NCBI RefSeq assembly: GCF_017874625.1
Contig: NZ_JAGIKZ010000006.1
Span: 62,001-126,000 of the forward strand
Direction: 5' to 3'
DNA length: 64,000 nt
Source: Cytobacillus eiseniae
GTDB taxonomy: Bacteria > Bacillota > Bacilli > Bacillales > Cytobacillaceae
Positions 52,527-63,400 of this stretch are shown here, in pieces. The stretch's first letter is position 1. Each line of letters begins with the position of its first letter. The notes below the pieces were generated by a model. That model was not told the origin of the DNA. It did not search any database and saw only the letters and a program-made list of their open reading frames with translations. The position numbers and the translations under genes are program-made.

Positions 52527-54422
52527 ATGAGTTGGTTATTGAATTTGTATGAGACTTATGAATCAAATCTTGATGAAGTTGGGAAAATTGCAAATAAATA
52601 TAATGGTCAGGAGTATACTTTGCTGCCAATTTCCCATACGACTCAGACAGCCCATATTGAAGTTACTATTACGGAAGATGGTGAATTTCATACTGCATCT
52701 CTAATTGATAAGAATGAGGGGAGTACGTTAATTCCTTGTACAGAGGATTCTTCCAGCCGTGCAGGTTCCAAAATAGCGCCTTACCCACTTCATGACAAAC
52801 TCAGCTATGTAGCGGGAGATTTTGTTGCATATGGTGGCAAAATCAAGAAGGAAGAGCCCTTTTCGTATTACATTGCCCAATTGAAGGAATGGGTTGAATC
52901 GAAATATGCTATCCCGCAAGTAAAAAGCATATACACCTATTTAAGTAAACGCACATTAATTAAAGATCTCGTAAATGAAGGAATATTACATGTTGGCGCT
53001 GATGGCAACTTAATTGATTCATGGGACAAAAAGGCTGAAGCATTTCTTGGAGAGAAACCACCAATTTTTTCAACCGTAACCGGAGGACAAGAGAGTGCTT
53101 TCGTAAGGTTTACCGTGCATTCCTCAAAAAACATCTTGCCGAAAGTTTGGAAAGATCTCGAAATGTATAAGTCCTTTATCAATTTTTATAAAGAACAATT
53201 AGGTAATGATGATTTTTGCTATGTGACAGGGGAACTGTTGGCTGGAACAGATAAGCATGCAAATAAAATTAGAAATGCAGGTGATAAAGCGAAGCTAATA
53301 TCAGCTAATGATACGAGTGGTTTTACTTTTAGAGGAAGATTCAATAAAGCTAATGAGGTTGCTAGTATCAGCTATGAGGTTTCGCAAAAAGCACATAATG
53401 CGCTGAAATGGCTAATAAATAAACAGGCGAAAATTATAGATGGAAGGGTGTTTCTTGTTTGGGGAAACGATGCATTGGATGTCCCTAGTTTTGCAGATGA
53501 TAGCTTCTCAGTTTTTTCAATGGATGAGACTTCGTCAGCAAAAAAAGAAATCAAATCCTATACACATGAGGAATTTGCGAATCAATTAGCAAAGGCAATT
53601 GAAGGCTATAAAAATGATCTTTCAACTGGTGCCAATATTAATATTTTGGTTCTTGATTCTGCTACAACAGGTAGGCTTGCTGTTTTATATTATCGTAATC
53701 TGGATAAAGAAATGTATTTTAATAGATTAAAAAATTGGCATGCTACTTGTGCTTGGGAACACCGATATCGGAAAAATGATGATCAAGAGTTTGTACAATT
53801 TTATGGAGCTCCTGCAACAAAAGATATTGCCTTTGCAGCCTATGGTCCGAAGGCTAATGAAAAAGTTGTCAAAGGATTAATGGAGAGAATGCTACCCTGT
53901 GTTATTGACGAAAAGAAAATTCCTTTGGACATTGTCAGGAGTGCTATCCGCCGAGCATCCAATCCTGTATCTATGGAAAGATGGGAATGGGAAAAGACGT
54001 TGAGCATCACCTGTGCATTAATTAATAAAAAGGAGGGATATACTGTGTCGTTAGATAAAGAAAATAATGACCGCGATTATTTGTTCGGACGATTGCTGGC
54101 AATTGCTGATGTTCTCGAAAGAAATGCTTTAGATTCAAGTGATCAACGGGCAACCAACGCTAGAAGATATATGAATTCTTTTTCTCAGCACCCAGAACGA
54201 ACGTGGAGAACAATTCAAGGAGCACTACAGTCATATCAAGCTCGTTTAGGAGAGAAGGTTTGGTATTATAACAAGTTAATCGATGATGTAGGCACAAAAA
54301 TAAAACCAGAAGAATTCAATAATAAGCCGCTTTCAGGAAAGTACTTATTAGGCTTTTACAGCCAGCGCCATGATCTGTACCAGAAAAAAGATAAAGATAA
54401 TGGAGAGGGGAATAAAGAATGA
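52527..54422 (+). CDS. cas8c: Cas8c (Csd1), large Cascade subunit
   Basis: This 631-residue type I-C large subunit recognises the PAM and recruits Cas3. It starts MSWLLNLYETYESNLDEVG, as usual for Csd1. The four-base gap after cas5c and the ATGA overlap with cas7c show tight coupling. The 3' quarter carries an internal start for Cas11c. Its C-terminal part is helical. Confidence 0.93.
   Translation: MSWLLNLYETYESNLDEVGKIANKYNGQEYTLLPISHTTQTAHIEVTITEDGEFHTASLIDKNEGSTLIPCTEDSSSRAGSKIAPYPLHDKLSYVAGDFVAYGGKIKKEEPFSYYIAQLKEWVESKYAIPQVKSIYTYLSKRTLIKDLVNEGILHVGADGNLIDSWDKKAEAFLGEKPPIFSTVTGGQESAFVRFTVHSSKNILPKVWKDLEMYKSFINFYKEQLGNDDFCYVTGELLAGTDKHANKIRNAGDKAKLISANDTSGFTFRGRFNKANEVASISYEVSQKAHNALKWLINKQAKIIDGRVFLVWGNDALDVPSFADDSFSVFSMDETSSAKKEIKSYTHEEFANQLAKAIEGYKNDLSTGANINILVLDSATTGRLAVLYYRNLDKEMYFNRLKNWHATCAWEHRYRKNDDQEFVQFYGAPATKDIAFAAYGPKANEKVVKGLMERMLPCVIDEKKIPLDIVRSAIRRASNPVSMERWEWEKTLSITCALINKKEGYTVSLDKENNDRDYLFGRLLAIADVLERNALDSSDQRATNARRYMNSFSQHPERTWRTIQGALQSYQARLGEKVWYYNKLIDDVGTKIKPEEFNNKPLSGKYLLGFYSQRHDLYQKKDKDNGEGNKE
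54045..54422 (+). CDS. cas11c: Cas11c, small Cascade subunit from an internal start in cas8c
   Basis: Inside cas8c and in its frame, AAGGAGGGATATACT precedes GTG 54045, which opens a 125-residue helical C-terminal product beginning MSLDKENNDRDYLFG. Type I-C systems are known to make Cas11c this way, and the size fits. The perfect internal ribosome binding site is visible directly. It supplies the belly subunits of Cascade. Confidence 0.85.
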   Translation: MSLDKENNDRDYLFGRLLAIADVLERNALDSSDQRATNARRYMNSFSQHPERTWRTIQGALQSYQARLGEKVWYYNKLIDDVGTKIKPEEFNNKPLSGKYLLGFYSQRHDLYQKKDKDNGEGNKE

Positions 54423-55279
54423 CGACACTAGATCATAAAATTGATTTTGCAGTTGTTTTATCTGTATCAAAGGCAAACCCGAATGGAGATCCATTGAATG
54501 GGAATCGTCCGAGACAAAATTATGATGGACATGGCGAAATCTCAGATGTGGCAATTAAACGAAAAATTAGAAATCGCCTTCTAGATATGGAAGAATCTAT
54601 TTTTGTACAATCAAATGATAAAAAATCAGATGACTTTAATAGCTTAAGAGAAAGGGCAGATGCGAATCCAGAATTGGGTCAAGCATTAAAATCAAAAGAA
54701 AATGCGAGTGAATTATTTGCAGCGGCAGCATGTAAAGCCTGGTTTGATGTCAGAAGCTTTGGTCAAGTATTTGCATTTAAAGGCGGATCTGGCAAAGGGG
54801 TGTCTGTTGGTGTAAGAGGACCCGTTTCTATTCACACAGCAACAAGTGTTAATCCAATTGATATTACAAGCATGCAAATTACCAAAAGTGTCAACTCGGA
54901 GCCTGGAAAGGAGAAGGGTTCAGACACGATGGGGATGAAGCATCGTGTGGATTTTGGTGTTTATAAATTTTTTGGCAGCATCAATACACAGTTGGCGGAA
55001 AAGACGGGATTTTCTAATGAGGATGCACTTAAGTTGAAAAATGCACTAATTACGCTGTTTGAAAATGATGCATCATCCGCACGTCCTGATGGTAGCATGG
55101 AAGTGCTGAAAGTCTGCTGGTGGGAGCATAATTCAAAGCTTGGACAATACTCCTCTGCTAAGGTACATCGTTTGTTAGAAGTGAAGGCTGAGGTTGAGGA
55201 ACCAAAATCAATTAGTGATTATATGATCACTGTCAATGAATTAGATGGTCTAAAAGTAGAGATTATTGATGGCCTTTAA
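54419..55279 (+). CDS. cas7c: Cas7c (Csd2), Cascade backbone
   Basis: These 286 residues form the RAMP-fold subunit that polymerises along the crRNA spacer. The characteristic VVLSVSKANPNGDPLNGNRPR at the N-terminus and SIHTATSVNPIDI in the middle identify it. The ATG overlaps the cas8c stop. Its thumb is what kinks every sixth crRNA base out of the duplex, relevant to the mismatch pattern at 51706-51722. Confidence 0.94.
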   Translation: MTTLDHKIDFAVVLSVSKANPNGDPLNGNRPRQNYDGHGEISDVAIKRKIRNRLLDMEESIFVQSNDKKSDDFNSLRERADANPELGQALKSKENASELFAAAACKAWFDVRSFGQVFAFKGGSGKGVSVGVRGPVSIHTATSVNPIDITSMQITKSVNSEPGKEKGSDTMGMKHRVDFGVYKFFGSINTQLAEKTGFSNEDALKLKNALITLFENDASSARPDGSMEVLKVCWWEHNSKLGQYSSAKVHRLLEVKAEVEEPKSISDYMITVNELDGLKVEIIDGL

Positions 55280-55928
55280 TGAAGAAGATAACTATTTAAT
55301 GTTATCAGGCATTCAACATTTCCTCTTTTGCAAACGGCAATGGGCGCTTATTCATATTGAGCAGCAGTGGGAAGAGAACGTAAGAACGATTGAGGGACAA
55401 CACCTTCATACGAAAGCGGATCAGCCGTTTATTAGAGAAAAGCGGGGCGACAAAATTGTCGTGCGCGGCATGTCAGTAAAATCGAAGCAGTTAAAGATAA
55501 CTGGTGTATGTGATGTAGTGGAATTTATTCGTTCTGAAAATGGAGTTGAGTTATCTGGTACAGAGGGGAAATTCCGTGCTTATCCAGTTGAATATAAGAG
55601 GGGCAAGCCGAAAAGGGATGATTCGGATATATCGCAGCTGACGGCACAAGCCATATGCTTAGAGGAAATGTTGCTTTGTGAGGTTAATACGGGATATATG
55701 TTTTATAATGAAATTAAACATCGAGTGGAAATTCCTATTACAATTGAGCAGAAGAGAAAGGTAAAATCGATTGTATCGGAGATGTATGATTATTATCAGC
55801 GCCGTTATACACCAAAGGTAAAGACGGGTGCCTTCTGCAAAAGTTGTTCCCTTCAGCATATTTGCTTACCGAATATTATGAATAAACGGTCTGTAAAAAG
55901 CTATATTGAAGGGAAGATTGCCGAATGA
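55269..55928 (+). CDS. cas4: Cas4, adaptation nuclease with Fe-S cluster
   Basis: This 219-residue RecB-like nuclease processes prespacers and secures the correct PAM end. The cluster cysteines are one in HFLFCKRQW and three in FCKSCSLQHIC. Active-site motifs are GVCDVVEF and PVEYKRGKPK. ATG 55269 overlaps the cas7c end by 11 bases, and the stop overlaps cas1 (ATGA). Confidence 0.93.
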   Translation: MAFNEEDNYLMLSGIQHFLFCKRQWALIHIEQQWEENVRTIEGQHLHTKADQPFIREKRGDKIVVRGMSVKSKQLKITGVCDVVEFIRSENGVELSGTEGKFRAYPVEYKRGKPKRDDSDISQLTAQAICLEEMLLCEVNTGYMFYNEIKHRVEIPITIEQKRKVKSIVSEMYDYYQRRYTPKVKTGAFCKSCSLQHICLPNIMNKRSVKSYIEGKIAE

Positions 55929-56956
55929 AGAAGCTGCTTAACACATTATTCATCACTCAATCGGATGTTTATTTATCATTGGATGGAGATAATATTGTTT
56001 TATTAAAGGATCAAGAAAAACTGGGACGACTTCCACTACATAATTTAGAATCAATTGTCTCGTTTGGTTATACAGGAGCAAGCCCTGCATTGATGGGCTA
56101 TTGTGCAGAGAGGAATATCTCACTTTTGTTTTTAACAGGAAGTGGTCGTTTTCTTGCACGGGTAATTGGTCAAAGTAGAGGAAATGTTACTTTAAGGAAA
56201 AAACAATATCGTATTTCTGATAATGAAAAGATGTCAGCTGAGATAGCTCGTAATTTTATCATTGGTAAGATTTTTAATAATAAATGGATGATTGAAAGAA
56301 TGACGAGAGACTATCCTTTAAGGATAGACGTAGCACAATTTAAAGGAATTTCAAGACATTTGTCAGCGATCATTCAAGAAGTGAGATCATGTGATGATTT
56401 AGAAAGATTAAGAGGGTTAGAGGGACAAGCTGCAATCAGTTATAATCGATTATTTGATCAGATGATATTGCAGCAGAAAGAGGATTTTTATTTCCATTCA
56501 CGTTCGCGTAGACCACCCTTGGATAATGTGAATGCCTTACTTTCGTTTTCTTATACATTATTGGCTAATGATATGGCGTCAGCTTTAGAAGGGGTTGGAT
56601 TGGATGCATATGTTGGTTTTTTGCATCGTGACCGTCCAGGAAGAGTCTCACTAGCTTTAGATGTAATGGAAGAACTAAGAGGAATTTATGCAGATAAGTT
56701 TGTCTTGTCATTGATAAATAAAAAGGTAGTTAGCAAAGATGATTTTGTGAAAAAGGAAAACGGCTCAGTACTAATGACAGATGAAGCAAGAAGGAAATTT
56801 CTAACTGCTTGGCAAAATAAAAAACAGGATAAAATTACTCATCCATATCTTGGTGAAAAAATTCAATGGGGACTAGTTCCCCATGCTCAAGCTCTGTTAT
56901 TAGCAAGATATTTACGAGGGGATTTAGATGAGTACCCTCCATTTCTTTGGAAGTAG
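55925..56956 (+). CDS. cas1: Cas1, spacer integrase
   Basis: This 343-residue integrase has an N-terminal beta domain and a helical catalytic domain with the metal ligands Glu166 (LRGLEGQAA), His234 (GFLHRDRPG) and Asp246 in LALDVMEEL. It is complete and therefore probably active with Cas2 and Cas4 in acquiring spacers, in line with the very long array. Confidence 0.95.
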   Translation: MKKLLNTLFITQSDVYLSLDGDNIVLLKDQEKLGRLPLHNLESIVSFGYTGASPALMGYCAERNISLLFLTGSGRFLARVIGQSRGNVTLRKKQYRISDNEKMSAEIARNFIIGKIFNNKWMIERMTRDYPLRIDVAQFKGISRHLSAIIQEVRSCDDLERLRGLEGQAAISYNRLFDQMILQQKEDFYFHSRSRRPPLDNVNALLSFSYTLLANDMASALEGVGLDAYVGFLHRDRPGRVSLALDVMEELRGIYADKFVLSLINKKVVSKDDFVKKENGSVLMTDEARRKFLTAWQNKKQDKITHPYLGEKIQWGLVPHAQALLLARYLRGDLDEYPPFLWK

Positions 56957-56965
56957 GTGTGATTT

Positions 56966-57256
56966 GTGCTTGTATTAATTACCTACGATGTTAGTACCAT
57001 GACAAGTGCAGGAAGAAAAAGGCTGAGAAAGGTTTCTAAAGTTTGTCAAAACTACGGACAAAGAGTACAAAATTCAGTGTTCGAATGCGTAGTTGATGCA
57101 ACTCAATTTACTTCATTGAAATTTGAATTAGCAGGAATTATCGATGAGGGGCAAGATAGCCTAAGATTCTACCAATTAGGCAATAATTATAAAAATAAAG
57201 TAGAGCACGTAGGAATAAAAGAATCATTAGATTTAGAAGGACCGTTAATTCTTTAG
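56966..57256 (+). CDS. cas2: Cas2, adaptation complex subunit
   Basis: These 96 residues have a ferredoxin-like fold starting LVLITYDVSTMT with the conserved Asp8, and GQRVQNSVFECVVD as usual for I-C Cas2. The start is GTG 56966, nine bases after cas1 ends, with AGGTGTGA upstream. It is the last cas gene; the leader and array follow directly. Confidence 0.94.
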   Translation: MLVLITYDVSTMTSAGRKRLRKVSKVCQNYGQRVQNSVFECVVDATQFTSLKFELAGIIDEGQDSLRFYQLGNNYKNKVEHVGIKESLDLEGPLIL

Positions 57257-57422
57257 TGCGAATGTGAAGCTCACATGAAATCCCAGGGGGATTCGCACCA
57301 AAAAATAAGGATTAATATTCCAATTATGTTACAATTGTTTATTATGTTCCTTGTTTTACAAGGGAAATAGTGGATTTTAAACAAAAGGGGTGTAAAGTTA
57401 CCCTTTTTGTTTAAAAATCGCT
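57257..57422 (+). promoter_or_regulatory. CRISPR leader with inverted repeat next to the first repeat
   Basis: This AT-rich 166-bp leader lies between cas2 and the array. ATTTTAAACAAAAGGG (57374-57389) faces CCCTTTTTGTTTAAAAAT (57401-57418), an almost perfect 16-bp inverted repeat ending five bases before repeat 1. CCTTG-TTTTA-CAAGG lies further up at about 57350-57364. These may place Cas1-Cas2 or a host factor, or form a hairpin in the pre-crRNA. Confidence 0.75.
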
Positions 57423-60400
57423 GTCGCACTCTTCATGAGTGCGTGGATTGAAATATTGTTATCACCAGTAGGTAAACAAACATAATAGTCGCACTCTTCA
57501 TGAGTGCGTGGATTGAAATCGTGAAAAAGCGGAAAATGACCTCTATTCCAGCGTCGCACTCTTCATGAGTGCGTGGATTGAAATATAAAAAAACACGATA
57601 AAGCAGCAGAAAAGCATCCGTCGCACTCTTCATGAGTGCGTGGATTGAAATTCCCTTCCACACTTCTGACCCTTGAGGTGACAGAGTCGCACTCTTCATG
57701 AGTGCGTGGATTGAAATTTAAGCAGCCGGCGGAGCAGAGTGAGCAACGTTGGGGTCGCACTCTTCATGAGTGCGTGGATTGAAATACAGGACAAGCGTCA
57801 GTTAAAAAGTTTTACACGAGTCGCACTCTTCATGAGTGCGTGGATTGAAATAATCCATTCACTCATTTAGGAACCCCCCATACTTCGTCGCACTCTTCAT
57901 GAGTGCGTGGATTGAAATTCTTAAGTCTTTGCTTTTAACTGTCGAATAAGCTGTCGCACTCTTCATGAGTGCGTGGATTGAAATCCTCCTCCGTCGGTCA
58001 GACATTTATACTTGAAAGTCGCACTCTTCATGAGTGCGTGGATTGAAATCTCCCTTAACAGGGAATCTTAAACGAGGGAACCCCGGTCGCACTCTTCATG
58101 AGTGCGTGGATTGAAATCCTACTAAATCCGCGGTATCTGCATAAGATCCGTGTCGCACTCTTCATGAGTGCGTGGATTGAAATGCTACAGCAATTTGCTC
58201 ATCCACCGCTACATTATGTCGCACTCTTCATGAGTGCGTGGATTGAAATTTGCCCAAAGTATTCGGAATCGGTTTACCCAGTAAAAGTCGCACTCTTCAT
58301 GAGTGCGTGGATTGAAATCGAGAATCACGCAAGGCCTTTAAATGCTCATCTGTCGCACTCTTCATGAGTGCGTGGATTGAAATCAGAAACTAACGCATGC
58401 AAAAACTGTAATTGGCGTCGCACTCTTCATGAGTGCGTGGATTGAAATTGGAAGCAGTTTACAGAAGGAATGGGACGAAAAGTCGCACTCTTCATGAGTG
58501 CGTGGATTGAAATCTTTTGGTGCATCCGCAATAGTAACACCACGTTTTGGTCGCACTCTTCATGAGTGCGTGGATTGAAATCCTCCTCCGTCGGTCAGAC
58601 ATTTATACTTGAAAGTCGCACTCTTCATGAGTGCGTGGATTGAAATATCGCTACGCTTGTACTACTTTTCGCGAAAATAGTCGCACTCTTCATGAGTGCG
58701 TGGATTGAAATTTTACATAATTCCTGCGTACGTTGCTCGCGAAATTGTCGCACTCTTCATGAGTGCGTGGATTGAAATTTACGACTTCTCGATCGTTAAT
58801 GCAGTACTCTTGTCGCACTCTTCATGAGTGCGTGGATTGAAATCTTCATAGGCTCCCGAATAGCTGGGAGTCTGTAGTCGCACTCTTCATGAGTGCGTGG
58901 ATTGAAATCCCTATTTAAAGTACCACTATTAGCTAATGAAAAGTCGCACTCTTCATGAGTGCGTGGATTGAAATCTTCTTCCCCTTCCACGATCGGAACA
59001 TGAGGAGTAACGTCGCACTCTTCATGAGTGCGTGGATTGAAATAAGTGCTGTTAAATCTGCATTAACTGAGGTTACTGCAGTCGCACTCTTCATGAGTGC
59101 GTGGATTGAAATAACTTTTAGCTCTGCCTTTGGACCATTTTAAAGAACGTCGCACTCTTCATGAGTGCGTGGATTGAAATTTTTCCGTACCATCCCATTT
59201 CATGAGATTTCTTTGTCGCACTCTTCATGAGTGCGTGGATTGAAATACCAATATTATTATGATGTACAGTAAATTCTTTGTCGCACTCTTCATGAGTGCG
59301 TGGATTGAAATATAATTGTTTCCTGTTGCAAGTGCTTCAATGACGTCGCACTCTTCATGAGTGCGTGGATTGAAATAGCCATAGACCGTCGGCGGTTATG
59401 GCTGAAATCGGTCGCACTCTTCATGAGTGCGTGGATTGAAATTTTTCTACTTCCTTGGCAAAAGGAAGAATCTTTTGTCGCACTCTTCATGAGTGCGTGG
59501 ATTGAAATTTTAACTTGGAATGCCGAAGCAGGTACATTTGTGTCGCACTCTTCATGAGTGCGTGGATTGAAATATAAAGTTCATGACGTCAAGCGGTGGC
59601 GGTGTCACGTCGCACTCTTCATGAGTGCGTGGATTGAAATATCCATAGACCTGCTTGGAATAAAAACCGAATCCGTCGCACTCTTCATGAGTGCGTGGAT
59701 TGAAATATATAAGGAGCAGCCTTTTCGCCATCTCGGATCACGTCGCACTCTTCATGAGTGCGTGGATTGAAATAATAGAGGAAAAAATGGCAGTCGAACT
59801 TGCTAGGTCGCACTCTTCATGAGTGCGTGGATTGAAATCGCGTGTGTCCTCGAAGCCTAACTGTTTACCTGCGGTCGCACTCTTCATGAGTGCGTGGATT
59901 GAAATCTTATTTACTTTCGAAGAATTGCGCTACCCACGGCTGTCGCACTCTTCATGAGTGCGTGGATTGAAATTGCCATGGGTGATGCCTTATTTACTCG
60001 GTGACACGTCGCACTCTTCATGAGTGCGTGGATTGAAATGTATTTCCCCGTTTTACGCGCAGGAAGGAAAGGTAGGTCGCACTCTTCATGAGTGCGTGGA
60101 TTGAAATTCCCTCGGCTACTTTAAAATCTTGTAAGCGACTATGTCGCACTCTTCATGAGTGCGTGGATTGAAATATTTTGTCACCCTCCATTTTTTTATA
60201 CGTCACTAGTCGCACTCTTCATGAGTGCGTGGATTGAAATTTTCGAGTTATTTCCAATTGATATGTCTCCGACGGTCGCACTCTTCATGAGTGCGTGGAT
60301 TGAAATATGCAGTTTGTAATTCTCAATGATGTTTGTTAGCTGTCGCACTCTTCATGAGTGCGTGGATTGAAATTCCACAAGTATGCATAACAACTTTATC

Positions 60401-63400
60401 GCCATTGTCGCACTCTTCATGAGTGCGTGGATTGAAATAGGTGTACCGTTTGCTTCAACTGCAAATGTCACAGTCGCACTCTTCATGAGTGCGTGGATTG
60501 AAATCTCCTATTAAATTAATGGGACTAATTGTTCACGTGTCGCACTCTTCATGAGTGCGTGGATTGAAATTCACCGTCATATTGGGTTAGGTTATAGTCC
60601 TGCAGTCGCACTCTTCATGAGTGCGTGGATTGAAATTCTTCCTCGACTCGGTTCATTATCCACATATTTGTCGCACTCTTCATGAGTGCGTGGATTGAAA
60701 TCTCCTTTTGTCGCCAGTACATCATAGCGTCTGCGTCGCACTCTTCATGAGTGCGTGGATTGAAATGTACCTAATTTCGCGACTATTTCCGTGAGGTCCA
60801 TGTCGCACTCTTCATGAGTGCGTGGATTGAAATTGCGCGAAATATATGATTTGATAATCACGGTCAAGGTCGCACTCTTCATGAGTGCGTGGATTGAAAT
60901 CGTCTGTTATGGTCAATTGGATGCCATATTTAAGTCGCACTCTTCATGAGTGCGTGGATTGAAATAGTATGTTGGTGATCTGAATGAAGATGCGAAAAAA
61001 CGTCGCACTCTTCATGAGTGCGTGGATTGAAATTTTAAAAGGAATAAATAAATGAAACCCAATATTGTCGCACTCTTCATGAGTGCGTGGATTGAAATCA
61101 AAATCTTACTAAGTGTGGTTAAGTCCACTCCACGTCGCACTCTTCATGAGTGCGTGGATTGAAATATTAAGGCGAAAAGAAATGCTGCTAAAATAGCACC
61201 GTCGCACTCTTCATGAGTGCGTGGATTGAAATTTCAAAGCTTTACGTGGTCAATCCCTTTCTTCTGTCGCACTCTTCATGAGTGCGTGGATTGAAATTTA
61301 TAAATACACCGATAGCTTTAAATTTAACAACGTCGCACTCTTCATGAGTGCGTGGATTGAAATTTTTCGCCTTAATGAATAACGAAAAAGAAGATGGTCG
61401 CACTCTTCATGAGTGCGTGGATTGAAATAAAACTCGCATAACAGTCAACTCTAAATATCGCGTCGCACTCTTCATGAGTGCGTGGATTGAAATAATCTAA
61501 ATAAAAGGGGAATTTGATCACCAAATGTCGCACTCTTCATGAGTGCGTGGATTGAAATAATGGTACGAGTTTCGGTTGCAGCACCGCTATTGTCGCACTC
61601 TTCATGAGTGCGTGGATTGAAATAACACGTCGTATATTTCGTTTATTAACGTTATTAGTCGCACTCTTCATGAGTGCGTGGATTGAAATTTCTTTAGATA
61701 TTGCGTTGATATAGTTAATCTCGTCGCACTCTTCATGAGTGCGTGGATTGAAATAATCCTAACATTTTCTATCCTTGCGCTATGCGCCGTCGCACTCTTC
61801 ATGAGTGCGTGGATTGAAATTCCTAACTACTCTTAGTAGACTCAGAATACATCGTCGCACTCTTCATGAGTGCGTGGATTGAAATATCACAGAAGCTCTA
61901 TTATACGCATGGAAAACCAGTCGCACTCTTCATGAGTGCGTGGATTGAAATAGTAATTCTAATGGAACAGATAAGAACGATCGACAGTCGCACTCTTCAT
62001 GAGTGCGTGGATTGAAATCCATTTTATATCTTCTGCTTTCCCTACTAATCCTGTCGCACTCTTCATGAGTGCGTGGATTGAAATATCACACGAAAAATTT
62101 TTAAATGGTCTCATTTTGTCGCACTCTTCATGAGTGCGTGGATTGAAATTCCACAAACCTAGCCACACGTCCAACTCGTATTTGGTCGCACTCTTCATGA
62201 GTGCGTGGATTGAAATATCATTCCCGAATGGATCGGAGCAGGTGAAGCATTGTCGCACTCTTCATGAGTGCGTGGATTGAAATATTACTAGGTCCTTGAT
62301 GGTTTTCTAACTTTTCGTCGCACTCTTCATGAGTGCGTGGATTGAAATACCCACAACCATATCTATAGCAATTTTCTCTAAGTCGCACTCTTCATGAGTG
62401 CGTGGATTGAAATCCATGTGAAACCGAGCATTTCACCTAAGTGATAGTCGCACTCTTCATGAGTGCGTGGATTGAAATAGACTGTATGGATGTGGTAACG
62501 GATATCGCACGGGTCGCACTCTTCATGAGTGCGTGGATTGAAATTTCCAACCAGTCGGTGTCCTTGTGAACTCTGTAAGTCGCACTCTTCATGAGTGCGT
62601 GGATTGAAATTCAACCTCTTTTGTGGTGGAGCTAATACACCATAGTCGCACTCTTCATGAGTGCGTGGATTGAAATCTTCATATATTAATTTTAGTACTA
62701 ATCTATTAATTGTCGCACTCTTCATGAGTGCGTGGATTGAAATCTTCATATATTAATTTTAGTACTAATCTATTAATTGTCGCACTCTTCATGAGTGCGT
62801 GGATTGAAATGTTTTGGGACGGAAAACATTCGCCACATCGATAAAGTCGCACTCTTCATGAGTGCGTGGATTGAAATGCGCAATGCCCGTTCAACATCGT
62901 CGAGGTTTTCCGTCGCACTCTTCATGAGTGCGTGGATTGAAATTCCAAAGTTAGCAGCTATAGGAATGACAGTGTGGGTCGCACTCTTCATGAGTGCGTG
63001 GATTGAAATTCAAAGAACTAAACGGTAAATCATCGGACTGGATTGTCGCACTCTTCATGAGTGCGTGGATTGAAATTTTTTGGATTCCCATTTTTATCAC
63101 CTCAATAATGTCGCACTCTTCATGAGTGCGTGGATTGAAATTCCGAGATAATTTAAAAAGAAAAGACACCCGAATGTCGCACTCTTCATGAGTGCGTGGA
63201 TTGAAATCACTGGACAACAGTAAATCCACATACAACTTTGGTCGCACTCTTCATGAGTGCGTGGATTGAAATATTAGTCTGCATTTTTTTAGTTCTTCCA
63301 TATCGGTCGCACTCTTCATGAGTGCGTGGATTGAAATTACTATAAATTTTAGAGTGGAGCATAGAGGATCAAGTCGCACTCTTCATGAGTGCGTGGATTG

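Noticed and set aside
57370-57382. AGTGGATTTTAAAC in the leader, similar to the 3' part of the repeat
   Set aside because: Lacks the repeat hairpin and is part of the larger leader inverted repeat; not a degenerate repeat like the one at 51641-51666.
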